DNA from: an uncultured Clostridia bacterium
Lineage (GTDB): Bacteria > Bacillota > Clostridia > TANB77 > CAG-465
Length of the DNA: 64,000 nt
Direction of reading: 5' to 3'
NCBI GenBank assembly: GCA_944388585.1
Contig: CALXJI010000004.1
Location: 156,737-220,736, forward strand
Part shown: positions 17,295-27,637 of the stretch, piece by piece
How positions within the stretch are numbered: position 1 is the stretch's first letter
Layout: each line of letters starts with the position of its first letter
The notes under the pieces: generated by a model
Told to the model about the DNA's origin: nothing
Database searches by the model: none
What the model saw: only the letters and a program-made list of their open reading frames with translations
Program-made: the position numbers and the translations under genes

Positions 17295-18650
17295 TTATTT
17301 TAACCCAGAATAATTACTAACTATTGCATCTGCTATTGCATTTATATATGCCTCTTTATTGTTTATTAAATTATTTACATCAGCTTGTGAGTTTATAAAT
17401 CCAAGCTCTAATAAATATGCCTCTGCTGTTATATTGCTATTATAATACGGATTATTGCCTATACTTGTATTTCTACCATCAACATATGCTTTTGTCATAA
17501 TTCCACCAGTTTCTCTTATCATAAAAAGATATGGTGTTTGTGTAGTTAGATTTTCATACATTTCATACCCCATATATTGTGCGTACTCTCTTGCGTCCTC
17601 TATATCTTGTTCACTATAAGTCCACACATACACACCATTTTCTACCCTATTTTGTCCATTCACAGAATATTTTGTATTCGCATAATTTACAATGTTATTT
17701 GCAAAAGATTTTGCGAAATCTAAATTTGCTTTATTAGGTGCATATATTTCAACTCCACCTTCTACTGGAAGTGTAGCAGTACTATTTAAATGTATAGATA
17801 AAACAAGTTTTGCTTTTTTAGCATTTGGTATAACTGCTCTTCCATTTTGACCATAAGACTCAGTATATACATCTTCTTCTCTTGTAAGTGCTACTTTAAA
17901 TCCGTAAGACTCTAGCTTTTCTTTTAAAGCCATAGAATATTCTAATGTAAATTCAGCCTCTTCATAGTCTTCATATACAGCTCCGCCATCATAACCACCA
18001 TGACCTGGATCTATTACAATGTCTACAACGTCTTCTGGTAAGCTACAAGTCACAGAGGTAATTTCCATATAATCTAAACTATATTCATCATCTTTTAAAT
18101 AGCTATTAAATAAAATATCTATTTTATTATTTGTATTATTTTTTGTTAGAGTATAATATTCATTTGAACTATACATGCTTATATTATCTAGCGAAAAATA
18201 TTTTTCTACATTATTTTCTTCTGCAGTTCCATTTACCTTCAAAAACACATAATAATTTCCTTGAGCTATGCTATTAAGATCAACACCTTCGTTTATGTTT
18301 TCAGATAATGTAAACTCATACTTTTCTTCTTGCTGTGTATATTCTAAAGGATATTCTATGACTTGTCCATCATCTTCTTTTAAAATTAAAGACATGTTGT
18401 TTATAGTTATATTTTCTAAATAATCTTTTAATAAATAACCGTTAATATTTAAATGATTACCATATATTGTATATAACTCTAGTACTGCTAAATTATTTTC
18501 TACATCTGAAAATACCTCTTCAATTTTATTTTCTTGCTCTTTGGCATAACCTTCTAAATTTAGTATACGATTATACAAAAACATAAGTAAAATCATCACA
18601 ATAATTGCTACTAAAGCCTTAATTAAAAAAATTATATTTTTTTGCGACAT
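17295..18650 (-). CDS. N-acetylmuramoyl-L-alanine amidase (amidase_3)
   Basis: Zinc hydrolase cutting the amide bond between MurNAc and the stem peptide. The ~451-residue product has one N-terminal span (residues about 7-26), an extracytoplasmic linker region of about 190 residues, and the catalytic domain: VIDPGHGGYDGGA with the first zinc His, EFTLEYSMALKEKLES with the zinc Glu, LVLSIHLNS with the second His, and the catalytic Glu in AYLLELGFINSQAD. This resembles the CwlD/AmiC group, so roles in cell separation or spore cortex formation are possible. I start at the ATG at 18650, preceded by GGTGAG, rather than the GTG at 18662. Confidence 0.9.
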   Translation of the reverse strand: MSQKNIIFLIKALVAIIVMILLMFLYNRILNLEGYAKEQENKIEEVFSDVENNLAVLELYTIYGNHLNINGYLLKDYLENITINNMSLILKEDDGQVIEYPLEYTQQEEKYEFTLSENINEGVDLNSIAQGNYYVFLKVNGTAEENNVEKYFSLDNISMYSSNEYYTLTKNNTNNKIDILFNSYLKDDEYSLDYMEITSVTCSLPEDVVDIVIDPGHGGYDGGAVYEDYEEAEFTLEYSMALKEKLESYGFKVALTREEDVYTESYGQNGRAVIPNAKKAKLVLSIHLNSTATLPVEGGVEIYAPNKANLDFAKSFANNIVNYANTKYSVNGQNRVENGVYVWTYSEQDIEDAREYAQYMGYEMYENLTTQTPYLFMIRETGGIMTKAYVDGRNTSIGNNPYYNSNITAEAYLLELGFINSQADVNNLINNKEAYINAIADAIVSNYSGLK

Positions 18651-18671
18651 ATATCTCACCACTTTTTAACA

Positions 18672-20228
18672 TTATTTTTTTAATACTTCTATTGCAACTC
18701 TTATTCCATCTATTGCAGATGTCATTATTCCCCCTGCATATCCTGCACCCTCACCACAAGGATACATACCATCAACATTTGACATTAAACTATCTTTATC
18801 TCTTACTATTTGAACAGGAGAAGATGTTCTTGTTTCAACTGCTGTTAAAATAGCATCATCATCTGAAAATCCATTTAATTTTTTATTTAACTCTACTAAA
18901 GCCTCTTTTAAAGTATCATTTATGTAGTCTGGAAATAACTCATTTATATTAGATAATTTATATCCTGGTTTATATGTAGGTAAAACACTACCTACTTTTG
19001 AGCTTTTAATATTATCTAAATAATCTTTTACTCTTTGAACAGGTGCAAAATAATTTTTGTCACCAAGTACAAAAGCTCTTTTTTCTAGCTCTTCTTGAAA
19101 ATACATTCCTTTAAGTGGAGTATCATACTTACAATCATCTGGTGTAACATTTACAAGTAAAGCACTATTTGCATTTTTTCCGTCACGTAAAAAATTACTC
19201 ATACCATTTGTAACTATAGTATTTTCCTCTGAAGATGATGCCATAACTTGTCCACCTGGACACATACAGAATGTATAACATACTCTTCCATTTTTAGCAT
19301 GATATACTAATTTATACTCTGCTGGTGGTAGCTTAAATTTAGCATTTTCTCCATATTGAGCTTTATTTATATTACTTTGCAAATGTTCAATTCTTACACC
19401 TACAGCAAAACTTTTTGGAATAATATTTACTTTTTTTTCTAAAAGTTTTTTAAAAGTATCTCTTGCACTATGACCTATTGCAAGTATTACTGTATCTGTA
19501 TCAATTTTTTCATTATTTGCATATACACCACAAATTTTTCCATTATTAATTTCAAAGTCTTCCACTTTAGTATCAAATAAAAAAATACCACCTTTTGATA
19601 CTATATATTCTCTTATATTTTTTACTATATTTACTAAATTATCTGTTCCAAGATGAGGTTTAGCATTATATAATATTTCTTTTGGTGCACCAAATTTCAC
19701 AAATTCTTCTAATACTTTTTTAGAAAATTTTGAATTATTTCCTGTATTTAATTTACCATCAGAAAAAGTTCCTGCTCCACCTTCTCCAAACTGTATATTA
19801 GATGCTGTGTTAAGTACTCCATTTTTAGTAAAGTTTTCAACATCCTTAACTCTTTTTTCTACTTTAGAACCCTGCTCTATAATAATAGGTAATACACCAT
19901 TATCTACAAGTGTTAAAGCAGTAAAAAGTCCTGCAGGACCCGCCCCTACAATTACAGGTCTAAAACTACTTTTTCTATTTACTACTATAGCTGGAATTTT
20001 TTCTTCTTCAATAACTTTTGCACCTTTTATAATTTTATTATTTTTTAATTCAACATTTACAGAATAGTTAAAAAATATATCATTTTTATTTCTTGCATCA
20101 ACTGATCTTTTATTTATATATACATTTTTAACATCATTTTTATTTATTTTATATTTTTTTAGTGCAATATCTATTACTTGCTCTTCAGATAAATTATCTC
20201 GTATTTTTATATCACTTAATCTATACAT
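18672..20228 (-). CDS. FAD-dependent oxidoreductase, COG2509 type
   Basis: A 518-residue flavoprotein of the widespread but uncharacterised COG2509 family. A small N-terminal domain (residues 1-90) precedes the dinucleotide-binding fold RPVIVGAGPAGLFTALTL. The family signature GEGGAGTFSDGKLNTG follows, then TVILAIGHSARDTFKKLL, RVCYTFCMCPGGQVMASSSE and a C-terminal FAD motif GEGAGYAGGIMTSAIDGIRVA. The substrate is unknown. It lies 9 bases upstream of the amidase gene in the direction of transcription, so the two may form an operon. An AGGTAGAG ribosome site precedes the ATG. Confidence 0.92.
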   Translation of the reverse strand: MYRLSDIKIRDNLSEEQVIDIALKKYKINKNDVKNVYINKRSVDARNKNDIFFNYSVNVELKNNKIIKGAKVIEEEKIPAIVVNRKSSFRPVIVGAGPAGLFTALTLVDNGVLPIIIEQGSKVEKRVKDVENFTKNGVLNTASNIQFGEGGAGTFSDGKLNTGNNSKFSKKVLEEFVKFGAPKEILYNAKPHLGTDNLVNIVKNIREYIVSKGGIFLFDTKVEDFEINNGKICGVYANNEKIDTDTVILAIGHSARDTFKKLLEKKVNIIPKSFAVGVRIEHLQSNINKAQYGENAKFKLPPAEYKLVYHAKNGRVCYTFCMCPGGQVMASSSEENTIVTNGMSNFLRDGKNANSALLVNVTPDDCKYDTPLKGMYFQEELEKRAFVLGDKNYFAPVQRVKDYLDNIKSSKVGSVLPTYKPGYKLSNINELFPDYINDTLKEALVELNKKLNGFSDDDAILTAVETRTSSPVQIVRDKDSLMSNVDGMYPCGEGAGYAGGIMTSAIDGIRVAIEVLKK

Positions 20229-20317
20229 TTTTACATCTCTACCTTTTTTATTTACTTTATTATACTATAGAAAATACAAAAAATAAAGAAAAAAATATGC
20301 AACAATTGTGCATATTT

Positions 20318-21736
20318 TTAATCTAAATTATTAATAATTTCAAGTAATGTTTTAAGTAATGTCTTACATGATAGAAGATATAATTTTTCATTTACTGTAT
20401 GAACATCTTTAACATCTGGACCTAAAGATATCATGTCTAAATGCGGAAGTTTTTCATAGATCATTCCACATTCAACACCTGCATGTATTGCACACACAAT
20501 AGGTAATTCATTGTTATGATATTTCTTATATGCTTGAATATAAATTTTTTCAAGCTTTGAGTTTTTATTATATTTCCATCCTGGATATTCTCCCTCTTCT
20601 TTTATTTCATATTCTAAACTGCTTGCTAAATTATTATTATACTCTTTTATCTCATCACGTTTTTCATCTACACTAGATCTTAAAGACTCAACTATACTAA
20701 TTTTACCGTTTTGGATATTTACAACACCTATATTTCCAGATGTTTCAACAAGCCCTTCTATATCTTTGCTATATTCAATAACATTTTGCCTTAAACCTCT
20801 TATTAAAGATAAAAATTTTAAACTTTCACCATTACTAATATAATTATATTCAGTGTCATCTAATATTGATACATTAATTTTTACATTTTTATCTTCATTT
20901 TTAAAAGTTACACCAGATAAATTTTTATCTATAATTGACTTAACATTAAGACTACTTAAAAATATAATCTCACTCCTATTTGCTATAGCATTATCTTTAC
21001 TTCCACCATTAAACGATACTATCTTTATATCTGATATTTTTTCAAGTAGCAATGCAACAAGTAAATTAGAATTTGTCCTCCCTTTATCTATATCTACACC
21101 AGAATGCCCTCCATAAAGTCCACTTATCTCTAATTTATATGCTTTACCTTTACACTTTTCTTGTTTAACTACTTTAGAATAATTAACACTTACTCCACCA
21201 GCACAACCAACTATTGCAGTATTTTCTTCTTCTCCATCTAAATTTATTAAATATGAAGCGTTAATATCTGAATAATCAAAAGCTCTAGCACCATTCATTC
21301 CAATTTCTTCTTGAGTTGTAAATAAACATTCAATAGCAGGTAATTTAATATCTTTATCATCTAATAAAAGTAGCAAATATGCAACACCTATACCATCATC
21401 TGCGCCAAGAGTTGTATCTTTTGCTCTTAATATATCTCCCTCATCTATTATTTCAATTGGATCAGTGTCAAAGTTATGAGTACTATCCTTAGTTTTTTCA
21501 CATACCATATCTGTATGAGCTTGAAACATTATTGTTTTTCTATCCTCATAGCCAATACTTGTTTTTCTTTTAATTAACACATTATTAAAATTATCTTTTC
21601 TATACCAAAGATTTCTTTCTTTTGCAAAATTACATAAAAATTCAGCTATCCTTTCTTCTTTTTTAGAATTTCTAGGTACTTTAGATAATTCTTTAAAAAA
21701 AGTAATTAGTTTTTCATATTTTTCATCTATATTCAT
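20318..21736 (-). CDS. pepD: Aminoacyl-histidine dipeptidase / beta-Ala-His dipeptidase
   Basis: Cytoplasmic M20-family metallopeptidase hydrolysing dipeptides such as carnosine-like substrates. Metal ligands are visible in MFQAHTDMVCEK (His), TTLGADDGIGVAYL (bridging Asp), QEEIGMNGARAFD (catalytic Glu-Glu) and the C-terminal ISLGPDVKDVHTVNE (His). The lid domain contains the dimerisation motif GLYGGHSGVDIDKGRTN. Length is 472 residues from the ATG at 21736, normal for PepD; I prefer this start because GGTGG stands 5 bases upstream, rather than the ATG at 21748. It has its own promoter. Confidence 0.94.
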   Translation of the reverse strand: MNIDEKYEKLITFFKELSKVPRNSKKEERIAEFLCNFAKERNLWYRKDNFNNVLIKRKTSIGYEDRKTIMFQAHTDMVCEKTKDSTHNFDTDPIEIIDEGDILRAKDTTLGADDGIGVAYLLLLLDDKDIKLPAIECLFTTQEEIGMNGARAFDYSDINASYLINLDGEEENTAIVGCAGGVSVNYSKVVKQEKCKGKAYKLEISGLYGGHSGVDIDKGRTNSNLLVALLLEKISDIKIVSFNGGSKDNAIANRSEIIFLSSLNVKSIIDKNLSGVTFKNEDKNVKINVSILDDTEYNYISNGESLKFLSLIRGLRQNVIEYSKDIEGLVETSGNIGVVNIQNGKISIVESLRSSVDEKRDEIKEYNNNLASSLEYEIKEEGEYPGWKYNKNSKLEKIYIQAYKKYHNNELPIVCAIHAGVECGMIYEKLPHLDMISLGPDVKDVHTVNEKLYLLSCKTLLKTLLEIINNLD

Positions 21737-21752
21737 TATTACCACCATAGTT

Positions 21753-21780
21753 ATTATATCATAAAAAGTATTATTTACAA
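21753..21780 (-). promoter_or_regulatory. Likely sigma-A promoter of pepD
   Basis: Minus-strand TTGTAA, 16-base spacer, TATAAT, immediately upstream of the pepD ribosome site. Confidence 0.55.
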
Positions 21781-21812
21781 TTTATATGACAATACATATA
21801 CTAATTTTACAA

Positions 21813-21850
21813 AATAAAGGACTCTAAGTTTTAAACTAGAATCCTTTATT
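21813..21850 (-). terminator. Terminator of the pilin gene at 21870
   Basis: Minus-strand AATAAAGGATTCTAG pairs with an almost complementary arm ending CCTTTATT, followed by a T-rich stretch. It ends the pilus island and insulates pepD. Confidence 0.75.
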
Positions 21851-21869
21851 ATTTATTAATTTTATTTTT

Positions 21870-23627
21870 TTATTCTTGTACTTTTTGTTTTTTATTTAAA
21901 ACTACTGCACCTGCCATTACTGCTATACCTACTACTGTAAATATTGCAAGTCCTATACTACCTGTTGCTGGTAAATCAAAACCTTTACCATTTTCAATTT
22001 GTACAGCACTTTCATGAGTTGTCTTTCCTACTTGTACTTCTACAGGATCCTTTAATAAATTGTAATATTTTGTTACTCCATCTTCTATGTAACTTGGTGC
22101 TTGTGTTTCAACTAGCCAATATGATGTATCAGCTTCATTATCTGCATATTTTAATCCTTCTATTACTGCTTGACCCTGATCATTTGTTTCTACTTCAATA
22201 TCTGCTCCTGTTTCATCTTTTACAAATATTCCATCTTTTGCATTTTGCTCTGTAGTAGCTATTTTAAATTTAGCTCCTGCAAGCTTTGTTTCAACATTTC
22301 CTTTTTCTACTTTTTCTATTGATAACGCTCCTGTATGAACTTGTGCAGTATCTGTAGTTGTTGTTTTATCTTCTTCGTCTCCATTTTCTGCAACTTTGTT
22401 TGTATATTCAAGTGTTACAGTATTTACATTACCATCTCCACCTATTACTGCTTCTTCCATATTTAGTTTTGCAGTATAAGTTATTATTATTGCTGTATAA
22501 TTATTTTCTGCTAATTTTTGTGGATTAAATGTAACTTCTAATCCTGTTTGAGATAATGTATATACATCTGTTGGTACTGTCTCACTACTGTCTGCTGTTG
22601 TTGCTTCAATTTTTATACTTTCTCTATTTAAAGTTAATCCTTGTGGAATATTATCTGTAATTTTATATGTTTTCATATCCGCAATTTGCATTGGTATACC
22701 TGCTGTTACTTTAAATTCTACAGTATCTGTTAAAAATGCGCCAACCATATCTAAATATTCTCCACCATTTTTAACTTTTTTCTCTACTTCTGGTTTTTCG
22801 TTTTTATATGTTACTTTTGTAACATTTGCGTCTTTTGTAACTGTAAATAAATCACTATCTAGTGATGATTCATTTTCTATAGTTATTGTTCCGTCATTAT
22901 TTACTTTCCATACTAAAGTAGCTAATTGTTTATTATTAATAATATATCCAGTATCTGGTACTGATACCTCAACTAATCTATAAGTTGCTGTATTTGAATT
23001 ATAATCATAACTTGGTAAATTATTTAATGTAATTTTACCTTCACTGTTTGTAGTAAAATTAGTTTGAGCAGTATAATCTACCCATGCTCCATTATTTTGC
23101 TTTACTTGAAGTTTAAATTCAACTCCATTCATTGGAGTACCATTTGCATCTGTTTTTGTAAACTCCAAATTACCAAAAGCTGTTTTTATTTTTGGCTCAA
23201 CTGTTATATCATAATCCCAACCTGTACCTGTTGAATTAGTTCTTGGTAATTCTACTATAAAATCTTCTGTTGCTACAACACCATCTGGTACATTAGTTAC
23301 TTTAACATAATATCTACCAAGAGCTATATTATCAAAAACAACTGTTCCATCTTCTCCTGTTGTTTTTGCTATTCCAGTAACTGAATTACTAGTTATATAG
23401 CTTTCAGCTTGTATTGTAGTCTCAACAGTTTCATCTACTTTATATATAGTATACTCTACTCCTTCTAAAGGATCATTATTTGTAGTATTATTTTGTTGTT
23501 CATGTACAACTATGGTAAGTGATCCTGTTGTAGGGTCAGCTGCTTTTACTTTTACTGCTAAAGTTGATACTAACACCATAACCATAACAACAAAAAATAT
23601 ACTATACTTTTTTGTATTATTTTTCAT
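21870..23627 (-). CDS. LPXTG-anchored backbone-type pilin with Cna-B/SpaA domains
   Basis: A surface pilin of 585 residues. It has a signal peptide (residues 1-29, ending VKVKA), an N-terminal SpaA-like domain (SLTIVVHEQ...EGVEYTIYKVDE), and a pilin motif WDYDITVEPK with candidate linking Lys146. Cna-B/isopeptide modules follow (LEFTKTDANGTPMNGVEFKL), then a fimbrial D2-type domain with PEVEKKVKNGGEY, an E-box in YWLVETQAPSY, the sorting signal LPATG, a membrane span and a KKQK tail. It is the last gene of the pilus island. Its layout matches the pilin at 36059-37792, so the island encodes two polymerisable subunits. Confidence 0.9.
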   Translation of the reverse strand: MKNNTKKYSIFFVVMVMVLVSTLAVKVKAADPTTGSLTIVVHEQQNNTTNNDPLEGVEYTIYKVDETVETTIQAESYITSNSVTGIAKTTGEDGTVVFDNIALGRYYVKVTNVPDGVVATEDFIVELPRTNSTGTGWDYDITVEPKIKTAFGNLEFTKTDANGTPMNGVEFKLQVKQNNGAWVDYTAQTNFTTNSEGKITLNNLPSYDYNSNTATYRLVEVSVPDTGYIINNKQLATLVWKVNNDGTITIENESSLDSDLFTVTKDANVTKVTYKNEKPEVEKKVKNGGEYLDMVGAFLTDTVEFKVTAGIPMQIADMKTYKITDNIPQGLTLNRESIKIEATTADSSETVPTDVYTLSQTGLEVTFNPQKLAENNYTAIIITYTAKLNMEEAVIGGDGNVNTVTLEYTNKVAENGDEEDKTTTTDTAQVHTGALSIEKVEKGNVETKLAGAKFKIATTEQNAKDGIFVKDETGADIEVETNDQGQAVIEGLKYADNEADTSYWLVETQAPSYIEDGVTKYYNLLKDPVEVQVGKTTHESAVQIENGKGFDLPATGSIGLAIFTVVGIAVMAGAVVLNKKQKVQE

Positions 23628-23697
23628 ATATTTTCCTCCTCATATTTACTTCTAAATTTAGAATACTATATTTAAAAAAAATTTTCAATATTTTATT

Positions 23698-26600
23698 TTA
23701 TTTTTGTAAGCTTATTTTATTATTAAATTTTATTATAACAATAGCTATAAACATAACAATTATTCCAATTGTGCTAAAAATAATTGTATAATTTATCTCT
23801 CCAGCTTCAGGTAATTCTATCTTCATCTCATTTTCTGCTATAAGCTTTATACTTCTATTATTTCCTGTTATTTCTACTTCTATGCTAGTTTTTGATAACT
23901 GATATCCTTCTGGTGCTTTTGATTCTGTCACTCTATATTTTCCAACTTCTAAATTTTCAAATAATACTTTTCCATCTTTTCCTGTTATTAATTCTATTGC
24001 TTCATATGTATTATCTACATTTCCGCTTTCATCTAATTTTTCTACTTTAAATGTTGCTCCTTCTATTACTTTATTATTATCACTCTTATCTACTTTTGTT
24101 ACTTCTATAGTTCCTACTATCTTTATAAGTCCAACATTTACATTTGATACTGTTAGTTCTGGAAGATATATTGAATTTAATCCTGTTATTTTATCTGTTT
24201 CTCTTTTTTCTTCATCAAACTTACTATTTATCTCACTATTAGATCCAACTTGTTTTTCTGTAAGCTCATATTTTTCATTAGGTAACACTTGAGCATAATA
24301 TTCTCCCTTTGGTAAACTTCCAAATCTATAATATCCATTGCTATCAGTTTTTACACTTGTAACCACTTGTCCATTTACATCTATTACCTGTTGTCCTAGC
24401 GCATCTGTTAATGTTATTTCAATATCACTTATTACTTTTTCATTTTCATCTTTTAGTCCATTTTTATTTTCATCTTCCCATGCTATTCCTTCAATACTTC
24501 TTTCTACGACTTGTGTAGCTACATTTCCTGTTTTTATTTCCTCTGTATCTTTATATACCTGAGCTGTCGCACTGTTTACATATTTATCTAATCCCTTATT
24601 TCCATTTGTTTTCATATATATATCTACTACTACGCTTCCTTGTGCCCCTACTTCTCCTTTTATTGCAAGTGCTACCACTTTTTGTTTTATTGTCTCACTA
24701 TTAACTCTACTCCAGCCTTGTCCCAAGTCTTCATCTTTACTTGTTACCTTGTCTCTTACTGATTTATCAGTTGTATATAATATTTCTAAATTCTCATTAG
24801 ATATCACTTTACTTGTTCCGTCTTTTTGAGTTACAACAATTCTATCGACTGTATATTCACCTGAATAATTTGTTCCTCTATCATCTCCATTATATGGTAA
24901 TATATCTAAAAGTTGAAAATCTGATATTACACTATCTGTATTATTTTTATATGATACCATATAATGTATATCTTGATTTTTTTCTATTACTGCCGTATAT
25001 GATCTTTTATATAATCTGTGTGATGCTAAATTTATTATTTGTATTCCTACACTATGCTGATTATCTCCAGTTATACTAGTTGGTAATCTTCCTAATTTAT
25101 ATTTATCATTTCCATTACTGTCCTTATATGGTACTTCAGTAACAACAACTTTACTTTCTAAGCTTGCTCCATTTGGCAAAGATTCATCTAAATATGCTTT
25201 ATATTCAATAGTTGGAATATTAGATATATCTACATCATTTATATACCAAATTAATTTAGTACCATTAGAAGAAGTAACAATTTCTGGGTCACCATAGTTA
25301 CATGAATCATAAGCATAAGACATTCCCACTGGCAAATTATCTTCTATCTTTAAAGTTATAGTACCTAAATCTTTTACAGAAGTTTGTACTCTAGATGTTA
25401 TAACAAAGTTAACCTCATATTCATTTTTTGAAAAATCATAATTTACTTTTTCACTTCTATCTTCAAGATTTATAGCCTTTTTATCTGCAAATATTTTTCC
25501 GCCTTGTACTAAAACTGAATTTCCATAATACATTCCACCATTATGTGTTCCTGTTATCTGTACGCCATTTTCATCATATTCTGTTTTTATATAATTTCTA
25601 TTTGAAGAATCAAAAGCAGTTTTTGGCCACTGAACATTTTTATTAGTAGCAGTATAAATACTTCTATCCAAATTTTCTGTCCATGCCTTAGTTACTTGTG
25701 TTACAGCATATGTATTTCCAATTTTTGCAGTTTCTTTTACTCTCAAAAAAGGATGAATTATAGCATATCCATTTGTTAGATATCCTGTTTGCGTCTCATA
25801 ATACTCACCAATACATAAATGACCTTCTGGTATGTCTTCCAAGTTTTCATATAATACCAAACTATCTACATATGTTGTATTCATTTCACTTTGTGAGCTC
25901 CAATTTGTTCCATCAGGTTTTGTTGCAAACCACATTTTATATTTATATGGAGATCCTATAAACTCAGCTATTGCAGTAACATAATAATTATTACCATATT
26001 TAACTGGTTCAAATCCTTCTCCATCAAATTTTACTAACTTATTTAAAGTATATAGTGTATTTTCTTCATCATTTTCAAAGCCAGCAATTGTGTCACTCCA
26101 TGCTCTAAAAACTTCACCTATAGAAGCATATGCATTACCTGCTGAGTATGGATCAGCTATAGAGCTATTATTTATATCATAAATTCTAGTATGATTGTTA
26201 TACGTACCTATAGGAATAATTACATTTTGAAATCTTAAACTATCATCACTAGTAATAGTTTGTTTATTTGTTTTAGTTCCAGATATAGATGTAGCAGAAA
26301 AATTAGTGTCTGAAATAGTATAATAATAGTTATAATTTGCATCTTTATTTACATCATTAAATGGAACAAGTACTTCAAAATATACACTACTAAAAAATCC
26401 TACATGATCTGAATAAGGCTGTTCATCATTATCTGGAATATATCCATTGTATTTAGGAAAAACACCATTAAATTTGTAATCTTTTATTGTTACATATATT
26501 TTATTACCTTGTTGTCTCATTACTACATTTCCAGAATTATATATGGAATAAATTGGATTTGATAGTACACCTAAAGGCAAACCTCTAAAAGCATAAATAT

Positions 26601-27528
26601 GTTCAACTTTTCCAAAGTTCATATTATTTCCTAAATTTCCTATGTTAGTATTTTTATCATTTATTTTATAATCATATAATAATGGCGTACATTGAGAGGT
26701 TATATCTTGAACATTACTAGTATCAAGCATACTTATTTTCTCAATTTTTGAAGTAAGTTCAAAAGTAATATCTCCTTTAGGATACTCTATTCCTCTTAAT
26801 CCCTTTGAAGCATTATCTCCATATAACATTAATCCTAATCCAAAACCATACATTCTTCCTTCAACATTACTTCCATTTATATCTACTGTAGTTTTCTTAG
26901 ATAGTTGTGAATTTTTATTAATCATTATGTTATATTTTGGTGCTGCACTAACTGTAATAGTTTCTGAAATGGCTTGTGCTTTTTCACTTTCTGAATTTCC
27001 ATTTAACCAAGTTTTTACTGTTAAATTAAATTTTAAATTATTTGGAGCTCCTAAAATATTTGCTACAAAAACTAAATTTTGTTTTCCTGGAACAGTTTCC
27101 TCTTTTTCACTCATTTGATAATATCCCGTAAGTGTTAATCCATCTGACGATACTTGTGCATTTTCAATCCAACTCATAGATTCTAGATTCCACTTAGCAG
27201 TCTCTGAATTTAAAACATTTGGTAGCTTTGCTTCAAAATATATTTTTCCTCCACTAAAACTAACATCGGTATTATCTTTTAAAGCCATTGTATTTTCCAA
27301 AGTCCATGTTATTTGATCAAATGAACGTATTATATTATTACTATCACTAGAATCATTACCTGGCTCATCATTACTATCAAAAGGAGCAGTTCCAGTTTTT
27401 ACTTGTGTTATTGCAGATGATGATATCTTCGCTCCTCCGTCAGGCAATACTACTGCTGCTATTATTGCTATATTAAAAATAATAGCAAGAGCTATTACGC
27501 TTATTAATATAAATTTTATTTTTTTCAT
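23698..27528 (-). CDS. Large surface protein with SdrD-B and SpaA domains, LPEAG anchor
   Basis: A 1276-residue secreted, wall-anchored protein. An N-terminal signal/membrane segment (residues 5-27) is followed by about 900 residues of unrecognised beta-rich sequence with no repeats seen. Next comes a DUF11-like stretch (VMVSYKNNTDSVISDFQLLD-type, read as YKNNTDSVISDFQLLDILPY). An SdrD B-like domain follows (IEGIAWEDENKNGLKDENE...KTDSNGYYRFGSLPKGEY), then a SpaA-like domain (IEVTKVDKSDNNKVIEGATF with E-box YRVTESKAPEGY). The sorting signal reads LPEAG, with Ala in place of Thr, before a span and a basic tail. No von Willebrand tip domain is visible. It may be a minor pilin or tip adhesin. Confidence 0.85.
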   Translation of the reverse strand: MKKIKFILISVIALAIIFNIAIIAAVVLPDGGAKISSSAITQVKTGTAPFDSNDEPGNDSSDSNNIIRSFDQITWTLENTMALKDNTDVSFSGGKIYFEAKLPNVLNSETAKWNLESMSWIENAQVSSDGLTLTGYYQMSEKEETVPGKQNLVFVANILGAPNNLKFNLTVKTWLNGNSESEKAQAISETITVSAAPKYNIMINKNSQLSKKTTVDINGSNVEGRMYGFGLGLMLYGDNASKGLRGIEYPKGDITFELTSKIEKISMLDTSNVQDITSQCTPLLYDYKINDKNTNIGNLGNNMNFGKVEHIYAFRGLPLGVLSNPIYSIYNSGNVVMRQQGNKIYVTIKDYKFNGVFPKYNGYIPDNDEQPYSDHVGFFSSVYFEVLVPFNDVNKDANYNYYYTISDTNFSATSISGTKTNKQTITSDDSLRFQNVIIPIGTYNNHTRIYDINNSSIADPYSAGNAYASIGEVFRAWSDTIAGFENDEENTLYTLNKLVKFDGEGFEPVKYGNNYYVTAIAEFIGSPYKYKMWFATKPDGTNWSSQSEMNTTYVDSLVLYENLEDIPEGHLCIGEYYETQTGYLTNGYAIIHPFLRVKETAKIGNTYAVTQVTKAWTENLDRSIYTATNKNVQWPKTAFDSSNRNYIKTEYDENGVQITGTHNGGMYYGNSVLVQGGKIFADKKAINLEDRSEKVNYDFSKNEYEVNFVITSRVQTSVKDLGTITLKIEDNLPVGMSYAYDSCNYGDPEIVTSSNGTKLIWYINDVDISNIPTIEYKAYLDESLPNGASLESKVVVTEVPYKDSNGNDKYKLGRLPTSITGDNQHSVGIQIINLASHRLYKRSYTAVIEKNQDIHYMVSYKNNTDSVISDFQLLDILPYNGDDRGTNYSGEYTVDRIVVTQKDGTSKVISNENLEILYTTDKSVRDKVTSKDEDLGQGWSRVNSETIKQKVVALAIKGEVGAQGSVVVDIYMKTNGNKGLDKYVNSATAQVYKDTEEIKTGNVATQVVERSIEGIAWEDENKNGLKDENEKVISDIEITLTDALGQQVIDVNGQVVTSVKTDSNGYYRFGSLPKGEYYAQVLPNEKYELTEKQVGSNSEINSKFDEEKRETDKITGLNSIYLPELTVSNVNVGLIKIVGTIEVTKVDKSDNNKVIEGATFKVEKLDESGNVDNTYEAIELITGKDGKVLFENLEVGKYRVTESKAPEGYQLSKTSIEVEITGNNRSIKLIAENEMKIELPEAGEINYTIIFSTIGIIVMFIAIVIIKFNNKISLQK

Positions 27529-27596
27529 ATAATACCTCTAACTCAATTTTATTTTATAATATTTCAATAACTTTTTTCAATACTTTTTATTAAAAA

Positions 27597-27627
27597 AAAA
27601 GATAATAAACTTTAGTCTATTATCTTT
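27597..27627 (-). terminator. Terminator of the giant adhesin gene
   Basis: Minus-strand AAGATAATA and TATTATCTT arms around a short loop, followed by a run of nine T residues. It stands just after the adhesin stop codon and before the 23698 gene, so that gene probably has its own promoter. Confidence 0.8.
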
Positions 27628-27637
27628 TCTTTTATTA

